A stretch of DNA of 18,204 bases from Chthoniobacterales bacterium (GCA_013812515.1 JACCTI010000360.1:1-18204); one strand, 5' to 3'; shown: positions 1 through 7,818, counted from the stretch's first letter. A program made the numbers and translations. The notes: generated from the letters alone by a model not told the origin.

Positions 1-1
1 C

Positions 2-49
2 AGCAATCAAGAAGAAGCTCAAGCACTGCTTGAATGCTGTCGGGGGTGA
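2..49 (+). CDS. Possible 3' end of an upstream gene
   Basis: One forward frame is open from the left edge to a TGA at 47-49 and ends with an acidic stretch (SNQEEAQALLECCRG) that looks like a protein C-terminus. It stops 4 nt before the ATG at 54, which is operon-like spacing. Fifteen codons are too few to be certain. The frame of the next gene is also open to the left edge, so that gene might instead begin outside the window. Confidence 0.25.
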   Translation, partial: SNQEEAQALLECCRG

Positions 50-53
50 AACG

Positions 54-671
54 ATGTCCGCAATCAATTGGGATCTGCTCTGCGCGAGCATTCACTACGA
101 TTCAGCTCGACCCCATCTGAATCTCTACGTGAGTCGAGTTCTGGCGGACCATACGCTCGCCGTCCCAGCTCGGCTGTGCACGATCGGAAGTTGGTCAGTA
201 GGCCAATGGAGGCTATCCAAAATCGGAGCTGGCGGAGATGGGAACGTAGTGTTGATGGAGAATCTGCAACGGTTCCGCGAGCGCCACGGCCCGGATGCCG
301 AACCATTTGATCTGAGATTGCACCGGCGCTTCGACGAAGCTTTCGAAGAGGGGGGTGACGGCGGAGACGGTGCTGAGCTTCGTCGGTGTGAAGAGGTCCA
401 TCGTGAATGGAAACGCCTCCAGCCGAGGAAAATCATCGCAAAGCAACGGCACTGCGATGCTGTGCTGGTGACAGTGTTACGCGCGCTAAGACCCTTTCTC
501 CCACCCGCTCTGGGCCGTGCTCTATCGCTGATCACACAGGTGTCTGAGGTAATCTCGGTGATTGAATATTTTATTGCCCCTCGCCCGGAGAAGCAGATCG
601 ACATGTCTCCCCCCATCGCCGCACCAAAGCTGAAAGACCCAACAGCGGAACTACTTCCCGACCCACTATGA
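54..671 (+). CDS. Hypothetical protein, first gene of a coupled pair
   Basis: A protein of about 205 residues that I do not recognise. I chose ATG 54 because it follows a G-rich stretch (GGGGGTGA, 5 nt before the ATG) that could be the ribosome site. A TTG at 30 and continued reading off the left edge are alternatives. The N-terminal half looks globular with a strand-rich start (DLLCASIHYDS, then LNLYVSRVL). A glycine- and acid-rich linker (EEGGDGGDG) follows at about residues 100-110. The C-terminal third is basic, then hydrophobic and helix-like (VLVTVLRALRPFLPPALGRAL), possibly membrane-associated. Its stop overlaps the next start (ATGA at 668-671), so the two products are probably made together. 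No catalytic motif is visible. Confidence 0.6.
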   Translation: MSAINWDLLCASIHYDSARPHLNLYVSRVLADHTLAVPARLCTIGSWSVGQWRLSKIGAGGDGNVVLMENLQRFRERHGPDAEPFDLRLHRRFDEAFEEGGDGGDGAELRRCEEVHREWKRLQPRKIIAKQRHCDAVLVTVLRALRPFLPPALGRALSLITQVSEVISVIEYFIAPRPEKQIDMSPPIAAPKLKDPTAELLPDPL

Positions 672-1468
672 ATTTGCCTGAACACGAAGCGCCGAAGCTA
701 GCTCGGGAACTCCGACCGAAGCCCGTCGACGACTACCTCAAAAACCTGGAGGAACTGGTACGTCGTGGTGACAGTGAGATTGCGCCCGAGCTGAAGGTTC
801 CCGCTGAACCGCGATCAGACGACGAGGTCATTCGACTCCGAAAGCGACTGGCCGCTATCGACGTAGCTACAACGGACGTTCCGGAACCGTTGGTTCAAGT
901 GGCAAACGTTGCTGTGGCACGAGCCGGTCTTTGTCATGCACGCGCGGGGTTGATCGCCCGCCCGCGTGGCAAATGGGTGCCCGGTCTCGCATTCGTGTTC
1001 GTGCACCCCGCTTCGAAGACTATCGATACGTTGGTCCTAACAGTGCCGGATGATGGCCCTGCGTTGATGGACATCGCAATGGGACTGTTCTGGCACGAAG
1101 TGAACATTATTCCTTTCGGTGAAGCGACGTTGGAGACGGGCACGTCAGCGTACTACGCCGTAAAGAACTGCCCGATGGAGATGCTTGATGGTGGTCATTT
1201 GAAGGCTGAAGCGGCAAGACTCGAGGCCGCATACCAAATGCAGTTCCGACAAATGAATGCGGAGAGCGATAGGAACGTTCGCGCGGCGAATGCTGCAAAA
1301 GTGAAGAGCGCCACAGCTTGGAAACGGAAGTGCGATGAGCTACAACGCGCTGCCGCTAGCCTGAAAGGGAAAGCACGTTTCCATCGCAGTCGCTTCAGAG
1401 TAGCCGCTGCGATCGCAGCGGCTCTAATTCTTCCAGCATTCAAGGGCGTCGTGGAGTGGCTTCGCTGA
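668..1468 (+). CDS. Hypothetical protein with coiled coil and C-terminal membrane anchor
   Basis: A protein of 266 residues, family not recognised. It starts inside the stop codon of the previous gene (ATGA), a sign of translational coupling. The N-terminal ~90 residues are charged and helical. A central globular domain (about 95-190) contains several hydrophobic strands (GLAFVFVHP, TLVLTVP) and an IIPFGEATLE segment. Residues about 195-245 are Ala/Arg/Lys/Gln-rich and look like a coiled coil. The end carries one hydrophobic helix (RVAAAIAAALILPAFKGVVEWL), which would make it a tail-anchored protein with its bulk in the cytoplasm. With its partner upstream it might form a membrane-tethered two-component module. 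The function is unknown and nothing here proves a defence role. Confidence 0.65.
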   Translation: MNLPEHEAPKLARELRPKPVDDYLKNLEELVRRGDSEIAPELKVPAEPRSDDEVIRLRKRLAAIDVATTDVPEPLVQVANVAVARAGLCHARAGLIARPRGKWVPGLAFVFVHPASKTIDTLVLTVPDDGPALMDIAMGLFWHEVNIIPFGEATLETGTSAYYAVKNCPMEMLDGGHLKAEAARLEAAYQMQFRQMNAESDRNVRAANAAKVKSATAWKRKCDELQRAAASLKGKARFHRSRFRVAAAIAAALILPAFKGVVEWLR

Positions 1469-1545
1469 GACCGTGGAGGCCTTGCCTTATCTGAGAACGA
1501 TTTGGCTGCCTGCGCGCTGCTTCAGATAGTGGCGCGGAACGCATC

Positions 1546-1576
1546 GCGAGTGTGCGCTTCTTGTGCGCACTCTCGC
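1546..1576. terminator. Strong hairpin between convergent genes
   Basis: Left arm GCGAGTGTGCGC (1546-1557), 7-nt loop, right arm GCGCACTCTCGC (1565-1576): 12 pairs with a single T-T mismatch. It lies in the 195-bp gap between a plus-strand gene ending at 1468 and a minus-strand gene ending at 1664, the position of a bidirectional terminator. There is no T-tract on either side, so it is not a canonical intrinsic terminator and could simply stabilise 3' ends. I see no gene in 1469-1663. Confidence 0.4.
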
Positions 1577-1663
1577 ATCGACGCGCGCGCTGCATGTCGA
1601 CGTGGATAAGCCGCAGCGGAACGCGAGGATTTACCGCAGTCGTTATGCAGCGCGGCTCAAGGG

Positions 1664-1980
1664 TTATTCGAGCCATTTCGCCGGAGCAAGAAAGTCACTG
1701 ATTTTAATGCGATCATTGAGCCCAACCGGATTCGCTCTGATGAGACGCCGCTGAAATCGGCGACGGTGTCTCTTCGGGAAGTAGGCATAGATGCGCAGAA
1801 ATTTTTCCATGATTTGTCGCTGCGATACGGAAGTCCGCGCGCGCCGAACGGACGCGGTCGCGTCGATGTAGGCGTTGCGAAGCCGCGCTTCATCGCGGGA
1901 CAGCCCGGCGCCATTGGCGAGAGGCTTCCGAGCAAGGCAAATCGTTTCCGCAATTCATGTAGGGTTAGCTTTGCCTTCAT
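1664..1980 (-). pseudogene. Small gene with a single-base frameshift near its start
   Basis: ATG 1980 overlaps the stop of the upstream gene (ATGA) and reads ten codons (MKAKLTLHEL). The reading that then makes protein sense lies in another frame: AETICLARKPLANGAG..., through RNAYIDATASVRRA and EKFLRIYAYFPK, to DFLAPAKWLE and TAA at 1666-1664. Restoring one base near 1951 (GAATTGCGG, where TTGGCGG would give Leu-Ala) joins them into a 105-residue basic, helical protein. The span is 317 nt, one base short of a multiple of three, as expected for a single deletion. The nominal continuous frame (ending at 1657) gives an implausible Pro/Ser/Arg-rich product. Explanations are a real mutation, an assembly error, programmed frameshifting, or a non-standard start just downstream. 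The family is not recognised. Confidence 0.6.
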
Positions 1981-2516
1981 ATGTCACCGGTGATCTCTTT
2001 CACGGCTTCGACAATCATCGCGGCTTCCTCCTTCGACAGCCATTCCAGCTCGGTCGTCTCCAACGCCAGCATTCCGCAATTCAGCGCTTTGTGGAGTAGA
2101 TCGAAAATCTCCAGCTTAAGGCAACGCGGCAGGTCGTAGCCAACCGTCAGCGCCCTATAAGCCTTCGCAAGCCTAACGAAGTGTACCGCTGACGCTTCGG
2201 GGTCTTCTTCGCCTCTGAAATCGGTATCCCACTGGTCCGGCTGCTTTGGGAGGAACTCCCAGAGAGACTTTGAGACGAACCGACACATGCGCTTCCAACG
2301 CTCATCGTTCCGTTCAGGAGCGATGACCCGGTCAACGGATCGAACCCGACCGTCTCGAAGCGCCTCCTTCATCATTTCGTATCCGTCGAGAAACACCTTG
2401 TGGGGCGTGCCGTCAGCATCAGTGATCGTCGACAAGATCAATCCTGGTGCCAATTCGGCAGCGGGGATCAGCGTGATCTGGCCGGTGCGGTGATCGAAGT
2501 AAGGAACTTTCTTCAC
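1977..2516 (-). CDS. Hypothetical protein partner of a radical SAM enzyme
   Basis: A protein of 179 residues with a GTG start at 2516 that overlaps the stop of the radical SAM gene (GTGA). Its own stop overlaps the next ATG at 1980. It opens with a short strand-rich segment (KKVPYFDHRTGQITLIPAAEL) and then becomes mostly helical. It is acidic towards the end and carries only two isolated cysteines near the middle and one later, so a metal cluster is unlikely. I do not recognise the family. The two overlaps make it a member of a three-gene transcription unit with the radical SAM protein, so it may be a substrate, a specificity subunit or a regulator of that enzyme. Confidence 0.75.
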   Translation of the reverse strand: MKKVPYFDHRTGQITLIPAAELAPGLILSTITDADGTPHKVFLDGYEMMKEALRDGRVRSVDRVIAPERNDERWKRMCRFVSKSLWEFLPKQPDQWDTDFRGEEDPEASAVHFVRLAKAYRALTVGYDLPRCLKLEIFDLLHKALNCGMLALETTELEWLSKEEAAMIVEAVKEITGDI

Positions 2517-3733
2517 GCGGTCACCTTCGCCTCGCGGCGCTTCGTTAAGGCTGCGTATTCATCCCGCACGCGTTCTCCGTCACGCGAAGGCCACTCACTC
2601 CGGCGGTTCCACCAAAGGGAAAGCCAGTCACGATAGCTTTCGCCACCTGCCACGGCGGCAAGAGCCTTCTTCGTCCCGAGCGCCGCGTCGGGCCATAGAT
2701 GCAGCCGTTCGCTAAGCCCAACCTCGGCGGCGAGGCTTTCAACCATCCTGAGGGAGCCAAGAGCGTACTTGCGCCAGCTCTCTTCGGTTGCAAAGACATC
2801 GGTCCTCATCCTGAGGCCGAGGGATTCCGCGTGGGTCTCGATACGTCGGACGTTCTCGGCACGAATATTTATCGGTTCGTGGAAGACCGTGATCGGCCGC
2901 AGCGAAGCGACGGCCTCCAGGGTAGCTCGAAGATCATCGACAGCCGATTCCGGATACGTGGGGGCTACCGCCACGTACACGTGCAGCCCTGCATCCGCCG
3001 CAGCTCGCAGTGCCGCCAGCCGTTTCGACGGCGACGGAGCTTTCGGCTCATAAATCCGTGCGAGCTTATCGTCGAGCGTCGGCAGGCTCATTCCGAAAGT
3101 GAGTCGGGTCCCGAAACTTCTGAACAGGTCGAAGTCGGCCTTCGCGAGCGGGCTCCGCGTCAGAATCCGAACGTTTAACGTCGATTGATCCCGGATCAAT
3201 TCGAGCGAACGCGTGACGAGATATCGCGCAGTCGCGTTCAGTTCTCGTTGCCTCTGCGGGTCCGGATGGGAGATCATCTGATACGGGTCAGTCGTACTGC
3301 AGTACATCACCGCACGATTTCCGTCGGCCTTCAGCTCGGACGTCGGGGTGCGTTCCGCCGCCCGTAGAGACGCCAGGAACTTCTTTTCGTCCCAAGGTCT
3401 AACGAGTACATAATTCCCCCAGTCGGCATCTGGATCTCCAACGCCATATCGCCGAAGAGGGGTTCCCTGCTTCACCGTCGCAACGCTCGGCACATAGCAG
3501 AAGCGGCACGCGTGCGAACAGCCGATGGACGTGTTGAACGACCAGTGCGACAAGCTCTTATAGATGAAGTTGTTTGCGGTGATCGTGGCGGGCACCAACC
3601 AGAAGTCGGCGACGCGGTCAAGAGATTGCGGCCGGTCACGAGCGCCGTCGCGGGTTGGGTTTTGGTTTAAGAGCCGAGTAGGGTCGTCCACGACGACCTC
3701 ATCTCGCTCTGTTTGCGTTTGGGTTATTTTCAT
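2513..3733 (-). CDS. Radical SAM protein (SPL/Rv2578c-like)
   Basis: Start chosen at ATG 3733 (406 residues, MKITQTQTERDE...). An in-frame ATG at 3832 would add 33 residues but would overlap the divergent methyltransferase gene. Residues 72-79 are CSHACRFC, the CX3CX2C motif that binds the [4Fe-4S] cluster used to cleave S-adenosylmethionine. It is set in an IGCSHACRFCYVPS context typical of the spore-photoproduct-lyase-like group. A TIM-barrel layout follows: MYCSTTDPYQ, LNVRILTRSPLA, TFGMSLPTLDD, GLHVYVAVAPTYPES and TVFHEPINIRAEN. Such proteins do radical chemistry on nucleic acid or peptide substrates, and the substrate here is unknown. The gene heads a cluster with two small unknown genes joined by 4-nt overlaps and diverges from the methyltransferase operon. 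Confidence 0.85.
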   Translation of the reverse strand: MKITQTQTERDEVVVDDPTRLLNQNPTRDGARDRPQSLDRVADFWLVPATITANNFIYKSLSHWSFNTSIGCSHACRFCYVPSVATVKQGTPLRRYGVGDPDADWGNYVLVRPWDEKKFLASLRAAERTPTSELKADGNRAVMYCSTTDPYQMISHPDPQRQRELNATARYLVTRSLELIRDQSTLNVRILTRSPLAKADFDLFRSFGTRLTFGMSLPTLDDKLARIYEPKAPSPSKRLAALRAAADAGLHVYVAVAPTYPESAVDDLRATLEAVASLRPITVFHEPINIRAENVRRIETHAESLGLRMRTDVFATEESWRKYALGSLRMVESLAAEVGLSERLHLWPDAALGTKKALAAVAGGESYRDWLSLWWNRRSEWPSRDGERVRDEYAALTKRREAKVTA

Positions 3734-3833
3734 TCCTAACGCTCGGACGGAAGTCGCTCTTCGACATGGAAACGAGTGGTTCCACCTGTTTCCGCTCGCG
3801 CGCTGGCGGGGCCCGAACCGAAGCGGCGTCATT

Positions 3834-3862
3834 GATTGCCCAGACGCAATTCGCTACGCTGC
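3834..3862 (+). promoter_or_regulatory. Possible promoter of the methyltransferase operon
   Basis: Within the 134-bp divergent gap (3734-3867), a -35-like TTGATT and a -10-like TACGCT lie 17 bp apart, ending 5 bp before the chosen GTG start. Initiation there would give an almost leaderless transcript. The -10 match is weak, so this is only a suggestion. No equally convincing promoter was found for the divergent radical SAM gene. Confidence 0.2.
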
Positions 3863-3867
3863 ACGGC

Positions 3868-5493
3868 GTGGTGAATCAGCTCTACTACGGCGACAATTTG
3901 CAAGTGCTGCGGGAGCACATTGCCGATGAATCGGTTGATCTGATTTATCTCGATCCGCCGTTTAACTCGAAGCGCGATTACAACCTGCTCTTCAAGTCAC
4001 CGAAAGGGCAGGCAAGCGCGGCACAGATCGAGGCGTTTGAGGACACGTGGCATTGGAACGAGCAGGCGGAGCGCGAGTTCGACGAGCTGCTGCATCAGCC
4101 GAAGACGCAGGTCGCCGACATGATGCGCGCGTTGCGCGGCTTTCTCGGCGAAAACGACATGATGGCGTACCTCACGATGATGGCCAATCGCCTGCTGGAG
4201 CTGCATCGCGCGCTTAAACTGACCGGCTCGCTCTATCTCCACTGCGATCCGACCGCGTCGCACTACCTCAAGATCGTGCTCGATGGGGTGTTCGGGAAGA
4301 TGTCCTTTGAGAGCGAGATTGTTTGGAAGCGCACCTCAAGTCATGGAAACGTCGACCGCGCTTTCGGCGACAATACCGATACAATCTTCTTCTACGCGAA
4401 AGGGCCGGACTACGTCTGGAACCAGCTCTACACGAACTACTCAGAGAAGCACCTTTCGGAGAAGTTCGCATCCGTGGACGAGAGCGGCCGACGTTTCACG
4501 ACAAGCGATCTGCGCAATCCCGGCGTCCGTCCGAACCTTCATTACGCGTTCACAGCCAGCAACGGTGTCACGTATGAACCCCATCCAAACGGCTGGGCGG
4601 TTAGCCGCGAGGTTATGGAGCAGTATGATCGCGAAGGACGTCTCTATTTTCCTAAAGATCCGAAGGGGAGAATGCGGCTGAAGCGGTTCCTGGACGAAAC
4701 CAAAGGCCACAAGATGCAGTCGCTTTGGGACGACATTCCTCCGATCAACTCGCAGGCAGAGGAGCGGCTTGGTTATCCGACGCAAAAGCCGCTCGCGTTA
4801 TTGGAACGCATCATCCAAGCCAGCAGCAACGAAGGCGACGTAATGCTCGATCCGTTCTGTGGTTGTGGGACGGCGGTGGATGCGGCGCACGAGTTGAAGC
4901 GCAAATGGATCGGGATCGACATCACGCATCTGGCGATATCGTTGATCGAGAAGCGGCTGAAGGATCGCTACGGCGCCCGCTGCAAGTTTGAAGTCCACGG
5001 TACGCCGAAGGACCTCGATGGAGCGCGCAATCTGGCGGAGCGGGATAAGTATCAATTCCAATGGTGGGCGGTCTCGCTGGTGGAAGCGCAGCCGTTCCAG
5101 GGAAAGAAGAAAGGGGCGGATACCGGGATCGATGGCGTGAAGTTCTTCCGCGATCTCGACCGCAAGGAAGTGCGCAAGCTCGTGGTGAGCGTGAAGGGCG
5201 GCGGGATTAAGCCGGATGACGTACGCTCACTCAATCACGTGCGCGAACGGGAGAAAGCGGAGATCGCGCTGTTCATTTCCTTGGAGCAGCCGACGCTCGC
5301 GATGGTGAAGGACGCGGCATCAGTCGGCTTCTACGAAAGCGCAACCGGCAAGAAGTTCGCACGCGTCCAGTTGCTTACGATTGAGGGGCTCCTCAACAAC
5401 ACTCAACGTGCCGAGCACCCCGACTACGAGCCGAACTTGAACTTCAAAAAGGCGAAGCACGAATCGAATGATGAGCAGCCTCAGCTGATCTGA
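3868..5493 (+). CDS. DNA methyltransferase with C-terminal PD-(D/E)XK-like domain
   Basis: About 541 residues from GTG 3868; GTG 3871 is equally good and an ATG at 3766 would add a poor extension. The open NQLYYGDNLQVL is the usual N-terminus of this class. Motif IV DPPF is at residues 29-32 and motif I DPFCGCG at 328-334. That order marks a beta-class amino-methyltransferase, and DPPF favours N6-adenine. Between them lie conserved blocks (HCDPTASHYLK; SLWDDIPPIN; GYPTQKPLALLERII). After the catalytic part a separate C-terminal domain shows GADTGIDG (D418, D422) and then VVSVKGGG (K443), the D...xK arrangement of PD-(D/E)XK nucleases of the Mrr type. One polypeptide may therefore both mark and cut DNA. 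It heads an operon with the NTPase 15 bp downstream. The nuclease call is from motif only. Confidence 0.88.
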   Translation: MVNQLYYGDNLQVLREHIADESVDLIYLDPPFNSKRDYNLLFKSPKGQASAAQIEAFEDTWHWNEQAEREFDELLHQPKTQVADMMRALRGFLGENDMMAYLTMMANRLLELHRALKLTGSLYLHCDPTASHYLKIVLDGVFGKMSFESEIVWKRTSSHGNVDRAFGDNTDTIFFYAKGPDYVWNQLYTNYSEKHLSEKFASVDESGRRFTTSDLRNPGVRPNLHYAFTASNGVTYEPHPNGWAVSREVMEQYDREGRLYFPKDPKGRMRLKRFLDETKGHKMQSLWDDIPPINSQAEERLGYPTQKPLALLERIIQASSNEGDVMLDPFCGCGTAVDAAHELKRKWIGIDITHLAISLIEKRLKDRYGARCKFEVHGTPKDLDGARNLAERDKYQFQWWAVSLVEAQPFQGKKKGADTGIDGVKFFRDLDRKEVRKLVVSVKGGGIKPDDVRSLNHVREREKAEIALFISLEQPTLAMVKDAASVGFYESATGKKFARVQLLTIEGLLNNTQRAEHPDYEPNLNFKKAKHESNDEQPQLI

Positions 5494-5508
5494 AGCGCCG
5501 CGTCAGCG

Positions 5509-7203
5509 ATGGATGCAATCCGATACGATGAGGAAGTCTGTGCGTTCTTCGAGAGCGACAGCCAGCGCGTGCTGCTGCTACAGGGGCTCTGGGGAACAGG
5601 GAAGACATATTTTTGGAAACACCTCGTTCAGCGGGAACGATCACGGATCGATGAGCGGTTTTACTCATACGTGTCGTTGTTCGGAAGCTCCTCGGTCTCG
5701 CACGTCAAGAGCTTGGTCATGTTTGGCGGCAAAGCACTTCGCGAGACCGAGGATGTCGGCGACGCTTTGCAACGCGCGAAGACGTGGCTCGCTCGGAGGC
5801 GGCGATACTTCGGCGCGCTGAAGCTCCCGTACGTGGGAGACATCGGATCGATTCTCCCGACGTTCGAAGAGTTACTCATTCGCGACTATCTCGTCTGCTT
5901 CGACGACCTGGAGCGACGCAATCGTTCGCTTGATCTAGAGCAGTTCTTCGGGTTTGTCTCCGTTCTCAAGGAGCAGAACAACTGCCGCGTCGTTATCATC
6001 TGCAACGAACAGGAACTCTCGGCTCGTGACCGTCGCATCCTGACGAAATACAGAGAGAAGATCGTAGATCGTCAGATCACGTACGCGCCCCGCTTCGCTG
6101 ACAATTTCCGACTCATCTTTCCGACACCGGACGAAAACATTGAACAGGTATTCCGATCAATTGAGCTGAACAACATTCGTGTCTTCCAGCAGACGCTTTG
6201 GTGTTTGCGTTATTTCGAGCCGCACATTGCGGACCGGCATCCGGCGTTTGTCCAAACGTTCCGACAGCAGTGCGCGAAACTCTCATGCGTGCACTACGCT
6301 CTATCGAAGCACCTAACCTTCGAGCAGATGAGATCCATGCATTGGCTTTTCGCCGGGTGGGAGCGACGTGCCGAGGTTCAGGATGAGAGCTCGCGCCTCA
6401 TCGAGCAGCTCGAATTCTCGTCTACCGACGCAGACGAGTTTATCATCCGGTATCTGCGTGACGGCTACTGTGACCTCGCAGCGTTAGGTGCTGTCGTGAC
6501 GAAGATGGATCCGCAGTACCGGCGTAGTGAAGGCGAGGAGGCACTCCGTGCAGTCTGGGCGCTGTATCGGGACAGTTTCCGAGCTGACGCGACTCGAATT
6601 CGCGACGCGGCGTTAGGCTGGTTCGCGAAGTATCACACGCTCGTACAGTTCGACTCCACGAAATACCTGCTTCAGTTCGTTGCTGAGATTGACAGCTCCT
6701 TCGATCCTCAGCCGTATATCGACCAGACCGCGCTGGCGTTGGTCGCCGACGCAGACGCGAGCACTTTGGCTACAATCGAAAAAGACAGCCAAGTGCCTGA
6801 GGTGCAATTCGCGATCGCGATGCGACGAGAGCAGATCGTCGAATCGCGTTCGCTTGAAGAGGTGATACTCTCACTCGGTCACCCCGATGGCTGGAACCCC
6901 GCCGACTTCGCGCAGTTCGACGCTTATACCGATGAGGCACTGTACGACTGGTTGGCAAAAGCTGATGGTACTTCGCTGCTCGGACAGATCGCGCGGGTGA
7001 TGGTTCGTGCACAGTTGCAGGCTTCCGACAGCAGACCCGACGTTGCGGACAAACTGCGCCGCGTCGTCACGAGACTCGCCGAGCGGAGTCCTCTAGACCG
7101 CGCACGCGCCGAGAAGTTCATCTTTCACCTCGAACGCAAATATCGAACCGAGCACGGCCTGCCCGACGTGACTCCGCGCGCGGCTGATGAGCTGGCCTCC
7201 TGA
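5509..7203 (+). CDS. KAP-type P-loop NTPase
   Basis: A protein of 564 residues. Walker A GLWGTGKT is at residues 26-33, followed by YFWK, and Walker B VCFDDLER at 129-136. The segment YVSLFG (about 54-59), one strand after the P-loop, is characteristic of KAP-like P-loop NTPases. Residues about 140-215 complete the ATPase core (VVIICNEQEL, then a KIVDRQ turn). The remaining ~340 residues are helical and show no further domain I recognise. They could be a sensor or an oligomerisation region. No membrane helices are inserted in the ATPase, unlike many KAP proteins, but a membrane protein is encoded next and overlaps by 17 bp. KAP NTPases recur in anti-phage systems and membrane complexes. A defence role is inferred from the company it keeps. 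Confidence 0.85.
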   Translation: MDAIRYDEEVCAFFESDSQRVLLLQGLWGTGKTYFWKHLVQRERSRIDERFYSYVSLFGSSSVSHVKSLVMFGGKALRETEDVGDALQRAKTWLARRRRYFGALKLPYVGDIGSILPTFEELLIRDYLVCFDDLERRNRSLDLEQFFGFVSVLKEQNNCRVVIICNEQELSARDRRILTKYREKIVDRQITYAPRFADNFRLIFPTPDENIEQVFRSIELNNIRVFQQTLWCLRYFEPHIADRHPAFVQTFRQQCAKLSCVHYALSKHLTFEQMRSMHWLFAGWERRAEVQDESSRLIEQLEFSSTDADEFIIRYLRDGYCDLAALGAVVTKMDPQYRRSEGEEALRAVWALYRDSFRADATRIRDAALGWFAKYHTLVQFDSTKYLLQFVAEIDSSFDPQPYIDQTALALVADADASTLATIEKDSQVPEVQFAIAMRREQIVESRSLEEVILSLGHPDGWNPADFAQFDAYTDEALYDWLAKADGTSLLGQIARVMVRAQLQASDSRPDVADKLRRVVTRLAERSPLDRARAEKFIFHLERKYRTEHGLPDVTPRAADELAS

Positions 7204-7726
7204 CTTCGATGAACTCGGGGAGGTGACCGAAGCGAACGCTCGGCTCATCCTTGAAGAAGCCAAAGCATTCCTGTCAGCGACAGTCGGAGACGCAGAACAG
7301 TTGACTCGCAATTCGCTGTACGTGCTTGGAGCGATTCTAGCGTTGCTGTCAGCGCTCGCAGGTTTGATCGCAAGAGGCATCAACCTGCACGTATCGCTAA
7401 CGCAGCAAGACTGGCGACAGCTCACCGTCTACGGGGTGCTGTTCGGGTTCGTGGCACTTACCGGTTTTCGTCTCCTACAAGGCGCATTCCAGTCGCGCGA
7501 CATAGAGCATGTTGGAAACGCGCCAGAGAACCTTGTGCGTAAAGAGTACGTCTCGTTACCACATGGTACGCTGTTGCTGCTCGAAGCATGCAGCTACCGC
7601 GAACGCATCCAGAGAAACGTGGCGCGCAACATCGACACTGGCGTTGCAATCAACACCGCGATCAAGTGGCTGTGCGCGACGCCCCTTATATTCGCTGCCT
7701 GCTCCCTTGCGATAACTTTTACCTAG
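7187..7726 (+). CDS. Small membrane protein, probable partner of the KAP NTPase
   Basis: A protein of 179 residues starting 17 bp inside the NTPase gene in another frame, a strong sign of translational coupling. A cytoplasmic-looking helix (about 5-42, acidic) is followed by three hydrophobic segments: about 45-66 (YVLGAILALLSALAGLIA), about 80-98 (YGVLFGFVALTGFRLL) and about 155-178 (CATPLIFAACSLAITFT). Between the second and third there is a soluble stretch of about 55 residues. There is no signal peptide and no known enzyme motif. The layout recalls small membrane effectors of defence systems that damage or depolarise the membrane, but I can name no family. It could equally be the membrane anchor of the NTPase. 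Confidence 0.75.
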   Translation: MSWPPDFDELGEVTEANARLILEEAKAFLSATVGDAEQLTRNSLYVLGAILALLSALAGLIARGINLHVSLTQQDWRQLTVYGVLFGFVALTGFRLLQGAFQSRDIEHVGNAPENLVRKEYVSLPHGTLLLLEACSYRERIQRNVARNIDTGVAINTAIKWLCATPLIFAACSLAITFT

Positions 7727-7817
7727 TCGGTTTTTTCCCGCCTGTGCTGCGCGTGCCTGGTGGTGGCGGCTTCGGCGGCGGCGGCGTAGCGGGTTTCTGC
7801 GGTTTATTCTCTGGCAT
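7719..7817 (-). CDS. 32-residue proline-rich ORF coupled to the gene upstream
   Basis: ATG at 7817 is one base after the TGA of the preceding minus-strand gene (TGAGATG), so ribosomes finishing that gene could restart here. The product is basic and proline-rich: MPENKPQKPATPPPPKPPPP, then a Gly/Arg/Lys tail. It ends at TAA 7721-7719 and overlaps the convergent membrane-protein gene by 8 bp. An unstructured tail peptide of this kind could bind SH3-like or nucleic-acid partners. Low-complexity coding of this length can arise by chance in GC-rich DNA, so reality is uncertain. Confidence 0.4.
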   Translation of the reverse strand: MPENKPQKPATPPPPKPPPPGTRSTGGKKPTR

Positions 7818-7818
7818 C

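Noticed and set aside
3734..3832. Longer radical SAM protein from ATG 3832
   Set aside because: The added 33 residues look non-conserved and would overlap the 5' extension of the divergent methyltransferase; ATG 3733 gives the better N-terminus.
3766..3867. Longer methyltransferase from ATG 3766
   Set aside because: The extension is Ser/Arg/Ala-rich and unlike the family, whose proteins begin at NQLYYGDNL.
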